A stretch of DNA of 45,128 bases from Gallionellaceae bacterium (GTDB lineage Bacteria > Pseudomonadota > Gammaproteobacteria > Burkholderiales > Gallionellaceae), in the NCBI GenBank assembly GCA_009773615.1, contig WSYA01000011.1, forward strand, positions 1 to 45,128, in the 5' to 3' direction. This document shows positions 18,738 to 27,663 of the stretch, in pieces. Under the pieces are notes generated by a model that ran no database searches, was not told the origin of the DNA, and saw nothing but the letters and a program-made list of their open reading frames with translations. The position numbers were made by a program, and so were the translations under genes. The number at the start of each line of letters is the position of its first letter. Positions within the stretch are counted from its first letter, which is position 1.

Positions 18738-20683
18738 TTGCCCGGCGGAAGAATGCGATTGCCGACCTGAAGCTGGCTGGTGGTCTGATAGGTGGCGAGG
18801 AGATTTTGCTCCAGGCTATCCGCTTCGTTCGGCTTCAAGCCTGTCGAGTTACCGACACGGCGCGTGAGGTCGTGCGACACCCAGCCGCGCGGCGTGATCC
18901 AATCGAGAACGTCGCCGCGCACGGAGAGTGCTGCGCGTGCCTCTTTGCGCGTGTCATCCAGCAACGAGCGCCCCAGACCGGCATAGGCAGTTACCCACCC
19001 CCCCGCATCGATCAGCGTGGGCAAAATATCGAACTGGCTACCTACACGGTCGTCGATGCCGCTGCTGATTCCCGGCCCGACAATCAGCAGCGGGACGTGA
19101 AATAAATTGGGCACATACTCAACGTGCTCGACGAATTCATCCGCGTGGTCTGCGGTGATGACGAAGATCGTGTTGTCGTAATACCCGGTTTTTTTGGCCG
19201 CCTCAATGAATTGTCCCAGCGCCCAATCCGCGTAAAGCAGCGAATTCAAAAATGCCTCGCGGTCGGAAGTGCCGGTGTATTTGTGCCAGCGTTCATCGGG
19301 GATGAGCCACGGCACATGCGTACCTGAAGTGAAGATGAAACCCAAAAAAGGTTTATGCGCTGCGGCGAACAGTCGGTGCGCTTCCTGAAAGGTGTTGTGA
19401 TCCCATGTCCCCCAAGTCGATGCCTTTTTTTGCCGCTCGTGTAGATTGGGCAGATCCTGCGCGCCGCGATAAGTCGAGAAACCGGCGCGAGCCGCGATCG
19501 CATCGAAACGCAGCGAACCGCGATCGCTGCTCTGCAAAAATAAAGTCTCGTAGCCCTGAGTGCGCGCCAATTCGCCCATGAAGCTTTGCCGGTTCTGTTC
19601 TAGCCCTTCGCCCAGAAAAGGCATGCTGGGGAAAGTCGGTTGACTCGCGAGTATCGCTTCGGCACCTTGGATCGAACGCTGTCCATTCGCATAAAACTTG
19701 GTGTACAGACGCCCCTGTTTTGCCAGCGCATCGAAATTGGGCGTTACACCGAGAGGCGGCAAGCCCGCTTGCTGGCGCATGGCGTCGATGTGCAGCGCTC
19801 CCCAGCTTTCCAGCATTAACACCACCACGTTGGGTTTTGATTTGACCGCTGCGGCATGTGCGGGCTGTAGAAGCGGATAGTCTTTATTTGAAAAAATGGA
19901 ATGGTCGCCCGCGAGTTGCTGCCGGGTGAGCGCCGTCGCCTGCTCTTGCGGCATGAAAGTTTTGAGCGGGGGCGGCGCTTCGGTCAAAGCGCGCGACATC
20001 GCAAACGCGCCATTCAAGGCAAGGTAGCCTTGTGCGAGCGAGTCGGAGAAAAAAGCTTCGCCCACGCTGATCGGCTTGCCGGAAAATCCGCCGCGCCCTA
20101 CTACCAACATAAAAACAAAGGCGACCGGCAAGATCGCCAAGCGTAGCCACGGGCGCGCAGGACGAGCAGGAATCGGGGCGAGAATGCCGCGCCAGAGCCA
20201 TGCGCCAAACAGCGTCCCGCCGACGAACAGCAGCAACGAACCGAGATACTGGCTGAATGCGATGCTCACCATCGAATCCATGTCCGCCGCCAGCGTATTG
20301 ATCTCGGAGCCGACATGGCGGTGGACATAACCGAAGTAAACGGCATCGACTACCAGCATAAAAACGAAGGCCAGCAGGGCAACATAAACATACCACCCCC
20401 ACAGGCGCTGCCAAAATACATGATGGCTCCAACGGAACGGCAGCAACATCAATAACAAGGGAATGCCGATCACCAGCACCGCCATGGAGAAGTCGAAACG
20501 CAAACCAACCAGAAACGAAGCGAGCACTTGCGTTGCCGTCAAGCCGCTAAAATCGTCGTGATATCCCAGATACAGCGCCAGACGCACCAAGGTCGCAGGC
20601 AGCAGAAAAAGCAGGAACAGAATGAATACACGCCCATAAGGATGGGCTCGCAGGGTGGAAAAGATTAGTTTCATGGCGCGCAT
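18734..20683 (-). CDS. LtaS/MdoB-like membrane sulfatase (phosphoglycerol transferase-type)
   Basis: The 649-residue inner-membrane protein has about five N-terminal transmembrane helices (residues 18-190) and a periplasmic alkaline-phosphatase-fold domain. Metal-site motifs are NVVVLMLESWG, NGQRSIQGAEAILASQP, TSGTHVPW and FVITADHADEF. In LtaS the nucleophile is a Thr in the position occupied here by Ser of RSIQG, so a serine nucleophile is likely. The family transfers phosphoglycerol or phosphoethanolamine groups to envelope glycans or lipids; the acceptor is unknown. MRAMKL could also start at Met4 (20674). The upstream region is shared with divergent rpmE. Confidence 0.83.
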   Translation of the reverse strand: MRAMKLIFSTLRAHPYGRVFILFLLFLLPATLVRLALYLGYHDDFSGLTATQVLASFLVGLRFDFSMAVLVIGIPLLLMLLPFRWSHHVFWQRLWGWYVYVALLAFVFMLVVDAVYFGYVHRHVGSEINTLAADMDSMVSIAFSQYLGSLLLFVGGTLFGAWLWRGILAPIPARPARPWLRLAILPVAFVFMLVVGRGGFSGKPISVGEAFFSDSLAQGYLALNGAFAMSRALTEAPPPLKTFMPQEQATALTRQQLAGDHSIFSNKDYPLLQPAHAAAVKSKPNVVVLMLESWGALHIDAMRQQAGLPPLGVTPNFDALAKQGRLYTKFYANGQRSIQGAEAILASQPTFPSMPFLGEGLEQNRQSFMGELARTQGYETLFLQSSDRGSLRFDAIAARAGFSTYRGAQDLPNLHERQKKASTWGTWDHNTFQEAHRLFAAAHKPFLGFIFTSGTHVPWLIPDERWHKYTGTSDREAFLNSLLYADWALGQFIEAAKKTGYYDNTIFVITADHADEFVEHVEYVPNLFHVPLLIVGPGISSGIDDRVGSQFDILPTLIDAGGWVTAYAGLGRSLLDDTRKEARAALSVRGDVLDWITPRGWVSHDLTRRVGNSTGLKPNEADSLEQNLLATYQTTSQLQVGNRILPPGN

Positions 20684-20720
20684 TTTAACGCATCGTTTAA
20701 TCCTATAAACAGCAATTGCA

Positions 20721-20900
20721 TCTGCAGATTACACAGATTCACGCAGATTTCGGATTATTTTAGAGACACTTGCGCATGACTGGCTCCCCGTGCAAATAAT
20801 GATCAACCTTACACCTTACTCATTGTTTAATAATGCGAAATCTGCACAATCTGCGGGCAGCTGTTTTTTCAGTCCCGTTTGCCAGCCTTAAACAGGACTG
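20721..20900. repeat. CAGATT-type intergenic repeat and hairpins between the sulfatase gene and rpmE
   Basis: The 327-bp gap 20684-21010 holds no gene. It contains an ATTACACAGATTCACGCAG-type repeat at its left edge and an inverted pair, 20743-20760 against 20828-20845 (GCAGATTTCGgATTATT with one central mismatch). A second hairpin, 20870-20880 with 20890-20900 (CAGTCCcGTTT/AAACaGGACTG), follows. Neither ends in a T-tract, so they are not obvious terminators. The promoters of the two divergent genes must also lie here, but I could not define them. Confidence 0.6.
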
Positions 20901-21010
20901 ACAACCCGGAAATTATCGAATAGGTTGCGCGGCAATTATCTTTCAGGGATAATCCGCGCCCTCATGTGTGCGTACTCCCTTGCCGCACCGATTATTGACG
21001 AAAGAAAAAA

Positions 21011-21229
21011 ATGAAAGCCGACATCCATCCAGCATATAACGAAGTTGCAGTGACATGCAGCTGCGGTAACAAATTCAATACTCGCTCGACTCTGGCGAAG
21101 CCTTTGCACATCGAAGTTTGCTCCGAGTGCCATCCGTTCTACACCGGCACACAGAAGATTGTGGACACGGCAGGTCGTGTTGAGAAGTTCCGTCAGAAAT
21201 ACAACAAGGGCGCTACAGCTGCAGCTTAA
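21011..21229 (+). CDS. rpmE: 50S ribosomal protein L31
   Basis: The 72-residue protein has the characteristic MKADIHPAY start and the VTCSCGNKF and [10 protein letters not shown] signatures. Cys16, Cys18, Cys37 and Cys40 form the zinc-binding set, so this is the zinc-containing (C+) form of L31, which sits at the subunit interface of the large ribosomal subunit. Its size is normal. A purine-rich GAAAGA site precedes the ATG. It stands alone, ending in a good terminator. Confidence 0.97.
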   Translation: MKADIHPAYNEVAVTCSCGNKFNTRSTLAKPLHIEVCSECHPFYTGTQKIVDTAGRVEKFRQKYNKGATAAA

Positions 21230-21254
21230 AGCTCCCCTCGTTACGAACAGCATC

Positions 21255-21279
21255 AAAGGCAGCGTTGGCTGCCTTTTTT
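21255..21279 (+). terminator. Rho-independent terminator of rpmE
   Basis: The stem AAAGGCAGC with GCTGCCTTT around a short loop runs directly into a run of T residues 26 bp after the rpmE stop. Confidence 0.88.
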
Positions 21280-21354
21280 GTTGCCACTTGTTCGGAGCAG
21301 GGCTCGTCCCTACATTATTTCCGGCACCAATGAACTATCCGGCATAATTACGGC

Positions 21355-22995
21355 ATGTTCCCCTACCCCTACCAAAAAGATCAGCTCATCACCCCGACCA
21401 AGGCTTTATTCATGGGGATGCTGTGCGCGGTCTGGTTGCTAACAGGGCTGATCGGGCACGACCCGTGGAAGCCGGACGAGGCTTACAGTTTCGGCCTGGT
21501 CTATCACATCCTGCAAAGCGGCGACTGGCTGGTGCCCACGCTGGCGGGAGACGTGTTTCTGGAGAAGCCGCCGCTGTTCTACTGGACTGCCGCGATCTTC
21601 GCCAAGCTGTGCGCCACATTCCTGCCGCTGCATGACGGAGCGCGTTTAGCGAGCGGCTTTTACATGACGCTCACCCTGCTCTTCACCGGAGCTGCCGGTC
21701 GCGAACTGTTCGGCAAGAGCGCGGGCTGGGCCGCCGCCATCATCCTCATCGGCTCTCTCGGCTTGCTGGTACGCGCGCATTTGCTTGTGACCGATCTGGC
21801 GCTGATCACCGGATGCGCCATGATGATCTACGGCTACGCCCTGAGCACGCGCCGCAACCTGCTCGCGGGACTCATACTCGGCACAGGCGTCGGTATCGGC
21901 TTCATGTCCAAAGGCTTTATCGAACCGGTATTTTTCGTGTTCATCAGCGCCGCACTATTGTTCTTCCCTGCATGGAGAACGCGCCCCTTCTACATCACCT
22001 TGGGCATCGCGCTATTGAGCGCGTTGCCGTGGCTGACCATCTGGCCGACCCTGCTGTATCTGCGCTCGCCGCAGCTGTTCGCCGAATGGGCGTGGCAACT
22101 CAATATCGGACGCTGGGTAACCCATGCGCGCGGCGGCGATTATTCCGAAACTTTTTATTATTTAACCCTACTGCCGTGGTTTGCATGGCCCGCTTTTCCC
22201 TTGGCGGTTTGGGCGATATGGGAAGCGCGCAAAAAATTAGCGCAAGCAATTGAGTTCCAATTGCTGCTGGTGACTTTCGGCGTGATGCTGGTTGCGCTGA
22301 GCCTTGCACCAAAGATCAACGATCTCAGCGCACTGCCTATGCTGCTGCCGCTCACGCTGCTCGCCACGACCGCACTTTTTACATTGCGGCGCGGCGCGGC
22401 AAATGCGCTGGACTGGTTCAGCATCATGACCTTTGCGCTGCTCGCCATCCTGCTCTGGTGGGGATGGACAGGCCTGCTGGTCGACAGCCCGGCCTACATC
22501 ACGCAACAGTTGAAAAACTATCGCCCCGGATTTCAGCCGATCTTGCAAGCAAACCAATTCTGGATCGCCGTCTTCGTCACCGTGCTATGGATGGTGCTCG
22601 TCTGGCGCGTCGGCCGCTCCATCCGGCGCTCGGTCGTCAATTGGGCTGCGGGCGCAACACTGCTGTGGATACTCGCCGTGACGCTGTGGATGCCCTGGCT
22701 GGACAGCAGCAAGAGTTATCGCGTCATGGTGGCAAGCATGAAGAAAACGCTACCCGCGAATTACAACTGCGTCTCCGGCGGACAGATCGGCGAAGCGCAA
22801 CGCGCAATGCTGCAATACTTCGGCGATATTACCGTCAGAGAACAACCCAGACCGGAGTGCGACCTGGTGCTGGTGCAGGGAACAGGTACCACCCCGCACA
22901 GCGAAGACCCGAAGCTCTGGAATACAATCTGGGAAGGTGGTCGCCCGGGGGACAAGGGTGAGCATTATTGGTTGTATCAGAGGGTGGGGAAGTAG
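21355..22995 (+). CDS. ArnT/PMT-like membrane glycosyltransferase (GT83-type)
   Basis: The 546-residue polytopic protein has about eleven hydrophobic helices. After the first helix comes GHDPWKPDEAYSF, the acidic periplasmic loop motif of GT-C glycosyltransferases, then GDWLVPTLAGDVFLEKPPLF, the typical ArnT-like sequence. The C-terminal part is a small soluble domain (PANYNCVSGGQIGEAQRAML). Such enzymes move a sugar from an undecaprenyl carrier to lipid A or another envelope acceptor; donor and acceptor are unknown, and no arn genes are nearby. The start is the ATG at 21355; the site upstream is poor. Confidence 0.82.
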   Translation: MFPYPYQKDQLITPTKALFMGMLCAVWLLTGLIGHDPWKPDEAYSFGLVYHILQSGDWLVPTLAGDVFLEKPPLFYWTAAIFAKLCATFLPLHDGARLASGFYMTLTLLFTGAAGRELFGKSAGWAAAIILIGSLGLLVRAHLLVTDLALITGCAMMIYGYALSTRRNLLAGLILGTGVGIGFMSKGFIEPVFFVFISAALLFFPAWRTRPFYITLGIALLSALPWLTIWPTLLYLRSPQLFAEWAWQLNIGRWVTHARGGDYSETFYYLTLLPWFAWPAFPLAVWAIWEARKKLAQAIEFQLLLVTFGVMLVALSLAPKINDLSALPMLLPLTLLATTALFTLRRGAANALDWFSIMTFALLAILLWWGWTGLLVDSPAYITQQLKNYRPGFQPILQANQFWIAVFVTVLWMVLVWRVGRSIRRSVVNWAAGATLLWILAVTLWMPWLDSSKSYRVMVASMKKTLPANYNCVSGGQIGEAQRAMLQYFGDITVREQPRPECDLVLVQGTGTTPHSEDPKLWNTIWEGGRPGDKGEHYWLYQRVGK

Positions 22996-23062
22996 GTTTA
23001 TCTAAAGCCGTTCGCCCTGAGCTTGTCGAAGGGTGAGAATTCTAAATACTTAGAATCAACAT

Positions 23063-23270
23063 CGTCGGGGGTAGCCCGACAGCTAGTCACTTTTTCTTGC
23101 TTCGCCAAAAGAAGGTAACCCAAGAAAAGGCGACCCCGGTTTGCCGCCCCTTTGGGGTTCCCTCGATAATTCGCAAACAAGCAGGGCTGCGGAACTCGCG
23201 CTACGCGCTCAAACAGTCCTCGCCTAAATCTCCGCTTGTTTGCGAATTATCGAGGCGGCGCACAGGGGAG
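23063..23270 (+). repeat. Structured repeat element, copy A
   Basis: Reading inward it contains a small hairpin GTCGGGGGTAGCCCGAC, a degenerate second hairpin ending CCAAAAGAAGGTAA, a GC-rich link, and a 22-bp perfect stem (23161-23182 with 23234-23255). The stem encloses the conserved loop GCTGCGGAACTCGCGCT, and the element ends GGCGGCGCACAGGGGA. The first 75 bp are nearly identical to the outer end of copy B in inverse orientation. Confidence 0.85.
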
Positions 23271-23292
23271 GGAAATTCAAAAACGGTTTTGT

Positions 23293-23319
23293 GTGGGCGT
23301 AACGCCCACTCTCTTTTTT
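23293..23319 (+). terminator. Possible terminator between the two repeat elements
   Basis: GTGGGCG and CGCCCAC pair around TAA and are followed by TCTCTTTTTT. It is about 300 bp after the glycosyltransferase gene and could end its transcript. A second GC-rich stem, 23325-23331 with 23341-23347, follows without a T-tract. Confidence 0.45.
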
Positions 23320-23423
23320 GTTGAGCGGGCGAGCGCAAAGCGCCCGCCTGCAAGGCCAGAGGCCTAATGTTTTTGGGGTTGGATTTGGACTTTAAATTTT
23401 GACTTTAGGGTTTCGCTTCTCTA

Positions 23424-23629
23424 TCCCCTGTGCGCCGCCGAGTAGCGGAAAACGGTCAGGGGTAGTCGGCGAGGACTGTCTGAGCGCGAAGCGCGAGTTC
23501 CGCAGCCGCCTGACCGTTTGAGCAACGCAGGGAACCGCGCAGCGGCGGCGCACCGGGGTCGCCTTTTCTTCGGTTACCTTCTTTTGGCGAAGCAAAAGAA
23601 GGTAACTAGCTGTCGGGCTACCCCCGACG
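23424..23629 (-). repeat. Structured repeat element, copy B (inverted)
   Basis: Read on the minus strand it has the same order as copy A: the GTCGGG/CCCGAC hairpin, a perfect hairpin TTACCTTCTTTTG/CAAAAGAAGGTAA, the GC-rich link, a stem whose arms (23509-23519 with 23450-23460, AAACGGTCAGG on the plus strand) differ in sequence from copy A, the conserved GCTGCGGAACTCGCGCT loop, and the end GGCGGCGCACAGGGGA. Stem position is kept while stem sequence is not. Confidence 0.85.
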
Positions 23630-23676
23630 GTTTTGCTTTGAATCCATACGACGCAATGCCCGTTGGTTATTGCGCC

Positions 23677-24081
23677 CTACGCTTGCTCAAAGGTGTATGT
23701 GAAGGAAACCTGAGCAGGCTCACCATGACCAGCCACATAGCTACCACTGCCACGAAGATTCACTAGATCACCAGTTCCCGAGCCAGGAATAATCGACCAC
23801 GAACTGCGTGCCTTCCCTTCCGAAAAACCTCCCGCGTGTTGAAGGACAAATGTTCCAGTCTTTCCATCTACCGTACCGGAAATTCGCTCTAATCCGACAA
23901 AGGTGGCTGTGCCATGAACGGTGTAGGACATGAGATATTCGATGGTGCTGGTGCCTTCAATGGCTCCAGAATAGGACTGCGTGACCTTTGCGTTACTGAG
24001 CTTTGCACTACCCTCAATTTCTTGATACGTTTTTTCATCCCAACCAGTAATCTGAAACGTGCATTTGGTATCTGTTGCCAT
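23677..24081 (-). CDS. DUF3224 domain-containing protein
   Basis: The 134-residue protein matches the DUF3224 pattern: SYSGAIEGTSTIEYLMSY, then the core strands TATFVGLERISGTVDGKTGT and FVLQHAGGF, then a terminal GSGSYVAGHGEPAQVSFTY stretch. It is a small beta-barrel-like protein with no signal peptide; no function is known. A strong GGAGG lies before the ATG. It is 30 bp downstream of aroC on the same strand, so they may be co-transcribed. The stop codon lies at the edge of an intergenic palindrome, so the last residues may be shaped by the repeat. Confidence 0.85.
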   Translation of the reverse strand: MATDTKCTFQITGWDEKTYQEIEGSAKLSNAKVTQSYSGAIEGTSTIEYLMSYTVHGTATFVGLERISGTVDGKTGTFVLQHAGGFSEGKARSSWSIIPGSGTGDLVNLRGSGSYVAGHGEPAQVSFTYTFEQA

Positions 24082-24111
24082 TGGTAATCCTCCGATGTAA
24101 AAATTAAATTT

Positions 24112-25206
24112 CTAACGAATCTTGGGTGTCTCGCAAACCACATCCCCACACTGCCCCCGATGCCGTAACGCATGGTCAATCAACACCAACGCCACCATCG
24201 CCTCCGCAATCGGTGTCGCACGGATGCCGACGCAGGGGTCGTGCCGACCTTCGGTAGAAACCTTCACCGCCTCCCCCGCTTTGTTGATGGAGTTGCGTTC
24301 GATGCGGATGCTCGAAGTCGGCTTGATGGCGTAGTGCGCGACGATGTCTTGCCCGGTAGAGATGCCGCCTAAGATGCCGCCCGCGTTGTTGGACAGAAAG
24401 CCATTCGGCGTGAGTTCGTCGCCGTGTTCGCTGCCTTTTTGGGTGACGCAATCGAAACCCGCGCCGATCTCGACGCCCTTCACCGCGTTGATGCCCATCA
24501 GCGCGTGGGCGATGTCGGCATCTAATCTATCGAACACCGGCTCGCCCCAACCTACGGGCACGTTGTGCGCGACTACGGCGAGTTTCGCGCCGATGGAGTC
24601 GCCGGATTTGCGCAGGTTGTCCATGTAGTCTTCCAACTGGCCGATGTAGCTCGCGTCGGCCACGAAGAAGCTGTTGCCGTCTTCGTGCAGGTCGCCCCAG
24701 TTTTTGAATGGAATCTCGATCTCGCCGAGTTGCGCGAGATAGCCGCGCACTTCCACGCCGTATCTTTCGCCCAACCATTTCTTGGCGATGGCGCCTGCGG
24801 CCACGCGGCCTGCTGTCTCACGCGCCGAAGCTCTGCCGCCGCCGCGATAATCGCGGATGCCGTATTTTTGCCAGTAGGTGTAATCGGCGTGGCCGGGGCG
24901 GAAGGTGTCGGCGATGTCGCCGTAGTCTTTGCTGCGCTGGTCTTCGTTGCGGATCAGCAGGGCGATGGGCGTGCCGGTGGTCTTGCCTTCGAATACGCCG
25001 GAGAGGATTTCCACGCTGTCGGACTCGCGGCGCTGGGTGACATGGCGCGAGGTGCCGGGTTTGCGGCGGTCGAGATCATGCTGGATGTATTCTGCACTCA
25101 GCTCCATTCCCGGAGGGCAACCGTCGACGATGCAGCCGATGGCCGCACCGTGCGATTCGCCGAAAGAAGTGACCGTAAAAAGTGTGCCGAATGTGTTTCC
25201 AGACAT
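24112..25206 (-). CDS. aroC: Chorismate synthase
   Basis: The 364-residue enzyme catalyses the last step of the shikimate pathway, EPSP to chorismate, using reduced FMN. Signatures are [19 protein letters not shown] near the N-terminus, [20 protein letters not shown] with the following RASARET, and the C-terminal [15 protein letters not shown]. The ATG at 25206 starts [10 protein letters not shown], the normal family start; the longer frame to 25260 adds unrelated residues. The ribosome binding site is weak (GCGAGA). The length is usual. Confidence 0.96.
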   Translation of the reverse strand: MSGNTFGTLFTVTSFGESHGAAIGCIVDGCPPGMELSAEYIQHDLDRRKPGTSRHVTQRRESDSVEILSGVFEGKTTGTPIALLIRNEDQRSKDYGDIADTFRPGHADYTYWQKYGIRDYRGGGRASARETAGRVAAGAIAKKWLGERYGVEVRGYLAQLGEIEIPFKNWGDLHEDGNSFFVADASYIGQLEDYMDNLRKSGDSIGAKLAVVAHNVPVGWGEPVFDRLDADIAHALMGINAVKGVEIGAGFDCVTQKGSEHGDELTPNGFLSNNAGGILGGISTGQDIVAHYAIKPTSSIRIERNSINKAGEAVKVSTEGRHDPCVGIRATPIAEAMVALVLIDHALRHRGQCGDVVCETPKIR

Positions 25207-25330
25207 GATGTTATCTCGCAAAAAGAGTGCGCGGAGTTTAACATAGCGACGCTTCTGCAAGCCCTGTCTATTGATAGTAACGCCCCCTCTTCCGCGCCGA
25301 ATATACTCATATTCAAACCGATTTTCCCGC

Positions 25331-25402
25331 GTAGGAGCTAACTTGCTAGCGAAAATTTCCTTGAAATCGACCGCTATCTTTCGCTAGCAAGCTAGCTCCT
25401 AC
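25331..25402. repeat. Long inverted repeat between aroC and flhA
   Basis: The 375-bp gap 25207-25581 holds no gene. GTAGGAGCTA with CTTGCTAGCGAAA (left arm) is mirrored by TTTCGCTAGCAAG with CTAGCTCCTAC (right arm), giving stems of about 23 bp around a 24-bp loop. It resembles the dispersed TAGGAGCTAGCTTGCTAG-type palindromes seen in many proteobacteria. It may insulate flhA from aroC transcription. The remaining 180 bp before flhA must hold the flagellar promoter, but I found no match to sigma-28 or sigma-54 consensus. Confidence 0.7.
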
Positions 25403-25581
25403 ACAACCCTGACTGACCCGTTCCGAACCCATGCGCCCACTATCTTCACGCGGCAAATAGCCCATAAACCCCCCTCTATTCCCCCGCTGGTTTTCTGCCG
25501 AAGTTCCGATAATAGGCATCACAAAAGGACTCATTCGAGCGTGGTTCGAATAGAGCGGACACCAAGGGAAGGAAGCAGCAA

Positions 25582-27663
25582 ATGAATTTCTTACGCTTAC
25601 TGCTGGATACATTCAAGCGCTTCGGCATGCGCAGCATGGCGGGCCCTGTGCTGATCGTGATGATCTTGGCGATGATGGTGCTGCCGCTTCCTCCTTTCAT
25701 TCTTGACATTTTGTTCACTTTCAATATCGCGCTGGCGATCATGGTGCTGCTGGTCAGCATGAACACGCTGAAGCCGCTCGATTTCGCCTCTTTCCCCACG
25801 GTGCTGTTGATCTCCACGCTGTTGCGCTTGTCGCTCAATGTAGCTTCCACCCGCGTGGTGCTGTTGGAGGGACATAACGGGCCGGATGCCGCAGGCAAGG
25901 TGATCGAATCGTTCGGCCATTTCTTGGTCGGTGGCAATTACGCTGTGGGTATCGTGGTGTTCCTGATCCTTGTGGTCATCAACTTCATGGTTATCACCAA
26001 GGGTGCTGGACGTATCGCTGAAGTGGGCGCGCGTTTCACCTTGGATGCGATGCCCGGTAAACAAATGGCGATTGATGCCGATTTGAACGCGGGTTTGATT
26101 GGCGAAGATGAAGCACGCCGCCGCCGTGCCGAAGTGGCACAGGAAGCGGACTTCTACGGAGCGATGGACGGTGCGAGTAAATTCGTGCGCGGCGATGCGG
26201 TTGCCGGCATCATCATTCTGGCAATCAACCTGATCGGCGGTTTCGTGGTCGGCGTGTTGCAGCACAATCTGGACATGGCCGAAGCCGCCAAGACCTATAC
26301 CCTGCTGGCTATCGGCGACGGTCTGGTCGCCCAAATTCCAGCACTGGTGATCTCCACCGCTGCCGGTCTGGTAGTGAGCCGTGTGACCAGCAACGAGAAC
26401 ATCGGCCAGCAACTGGTTAAGCAACTGTTCACCAGCCCGCAAGTGCTGCTGTTGACTGCGGGCATCATCGGCATGATGGGCCTGATTCCCGGCATGCCGC
26501 ATTTCGCTTTTCTGCTGCTCGCCGGCCTGATGGGCTGGTTCGCTTTCTACAAATTGCAAACCGCCAAGAAGATTGCCGAGCAACCCGTTATCGAACCAGT
26601 CGTTGCGCCGTCCAATGAAGCGCCCGAAGCCAGCTGGGAAGATGTGGCGCAGGTCGATGTGTTGGGTTTGGAAGTCGGCTATCGCATCATCTCTCTGGTG
26701 GACAAAGCGCAAGACGGCGATCTGTTGCGCCGCATCAAAGGCATCCGCAAGAAATTCACACAGGAGATGGGATTTTTGCCACCGCCTGTGCATATCCGCG
26801 ACAACCTTGATCTGCGTCCTAATGCCTATCGCATCACGCTGAAAGGTGCTGAGATCGGCGTCGGCGAGGCTTATACCAATATGTTTCTGGCGATCAATCC
26901 GGGCAGCGCGAACGGCGTATTGCCGGGCATGCAAACGACCGATCCCGCATTCGGCTTGCCCGCAACCTGGATCGATGCCGAGATGCGCGAGAACGCGCAA
27001 GCGATGGGCTTTACCGTGGTCGATGCCGGAACCGTGGTGGCTACCCATATGAGCCATCTCATCCATACCCATGCCGCCGAATTGCTGGGCCGTCAGGAGT
27101 TGCAACAGTTGCTCGACCATATCGCCAAGATCGCGCCTAAGCTCACCGAAGACCTCGTACCGAAGTTGCTGCCGCTGTCGACCGTGCAAAAAGTCATGCA
27201 GAACCTGCTGGACGAAGGCATGCATATCCGCGATATGCGCACCATTCTGGAGACTATGGTGGAGCATGCTCCCCGCACTCAGGATGCAGTGGTGTTGACC
27301 GGCTTGGTACGCGTCGCACTCGGCCCCGCCATCGTGCAGCAGTTCTATCCGTCGGCGCAGGAATTGCAGGTCATCGGCATGGACAAGGAATTGGAGTACG
27401 TGTTGTCGCAAGCACTACAGGCGGGCGGCGGTTCGGCTATCGAGCCGGGTCTGGCCACCACGCTGCTGCGCGAAGCGCGCAACGCGGCGCAAACGCAAGA
27501 GCAAATGGGCTTGCCCACCGTGTTGCTGGTGCCGGGACAGATACGCGATCTGCTGGCGCGCTTCCTGAAGCGTTCGCTGCCGCAACTCAAAGTTATTTCG
27601 CATGAAGAAGTTCCGGGATTCAAAACAGTACGGGTCACATCTTTAGTAGGGGGTAGAGCATGA
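25582..27663 (+). CDS. flhA: Flagellar biosynthesis protein FlhA (export gate)
   Basis: The 693-residue FHIPEP-family protein has about eight N-terminal transmembrane helices. The conserved cytoplasmic loop reads DADLNAGLIGEDEARRRRAE, then DFYGAMDGASKFVRGDAVAG. A large C-terminal cytoplasmic domain from about residue 345 docks chaperone-substrate complexes. It forms the nonameric export gate with FliPQR and FlhB. The GGAAGGA site before the ATG is strong. flhB, usually just upstream in related genomes, is not present here. The stop overlaps flhF by 4 bp. Confidence 0.97.
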   Translation: MNFLRLLLDTFKRFGMRSMAGPVLIVMILAMMVLPLPPFILDILFTFNIALAIMVLLVSMNTLKPLDFASFPTVLLISTLLRLSLNVASTRVVLLEGHNGPDAAGKVIESFGHFLVGGNYAVGIVVFLILVVINFMVITKGAGRIAEVGARFTLDAMPGKQMAIDADLNAGLIGEDEARRRRAEVAQEADFYGAMDGASKFVRGDAVAGIIILAINLIGGFVVGVLQHNLDMAEAAKTYTLLAIGDGLVAQIPALVISTAAGLVVSRVTSNENIGQQLVKQLFTSPQVLLLTAGIIGMMGLIPGMPHFAFLLLAGLMGWFAFYKLQTAKKIAEQPVIEPVVAPSNEAPEASWEDVAQVDVLGLEVGYRIISLVDKAQDGDLLRRIKGIRKKFTQEMGFLPPPVHIRDNLDLRPNAYRITLKGAEIGVGEAYTNMFLAINPGSANGVLPGMQTTDPAFGLPATWIDAEMRENAQAMGFTVVDAGTVVATHMSHLIHTHAAELLGRQELQQLLDHIAKIAPKLTEDLVPKLLPLSTVQKVMQNLLDEGMHIRDMRTILETMVEHAPRTQDAVVLTGLVRVALGPAIVQQFYPSAQELQVIGMDKELEYVLSQALQAGGGSAIEPGLATTLLREARNAAQTQEQMGLPTVLLVPGQIRDLLARFLKRSLPQLKVISHEEVPGFKTVRVTSLVGGRA

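Larger units (their letters stand above)
22996..23676. other. Gene-free 680-bp interval filled with structured intergenic repeats
   Basis: No credible gene lies here. The interval begins with a common TTCGACAAGCTCAGGGCG-type repeat (minus strand, 23008-23033). It then holds two large hairpin elements in opposite orientation (23063-23270 and 23424-23629) and ends with a GGGCGCAATAACC-type palindrome (23653-23673) that touches the stop codon of the DUF3224 gene. Short frames of 60-80 codons on both strands are translations of the repeats and resemble each other for that reason. Confidence 0.8.

Noticed and set aside
23097-23595. Two similar small frames on opposite strands (23097-23324 and 23392-23595)
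   Set aside because: Their similarity comes from the inverted structured repeat on which they lie, and no start site or protein-like conservation is seen.
25465-25510. Sigma-28 promoter before flhA
   Set aside because: TAAA occurs and GCCGAAGT lies downstream, but the spacer is far longer than 15 bases and the -10 box is poor.
25597-27411. 604-codon minus-strand frame over flhA
   Set aside because: Very rich in His and Gln, which is the signature of an antisense frame of a GC-rich membrane-protein gene; flhA on the other strand is unmistakable.
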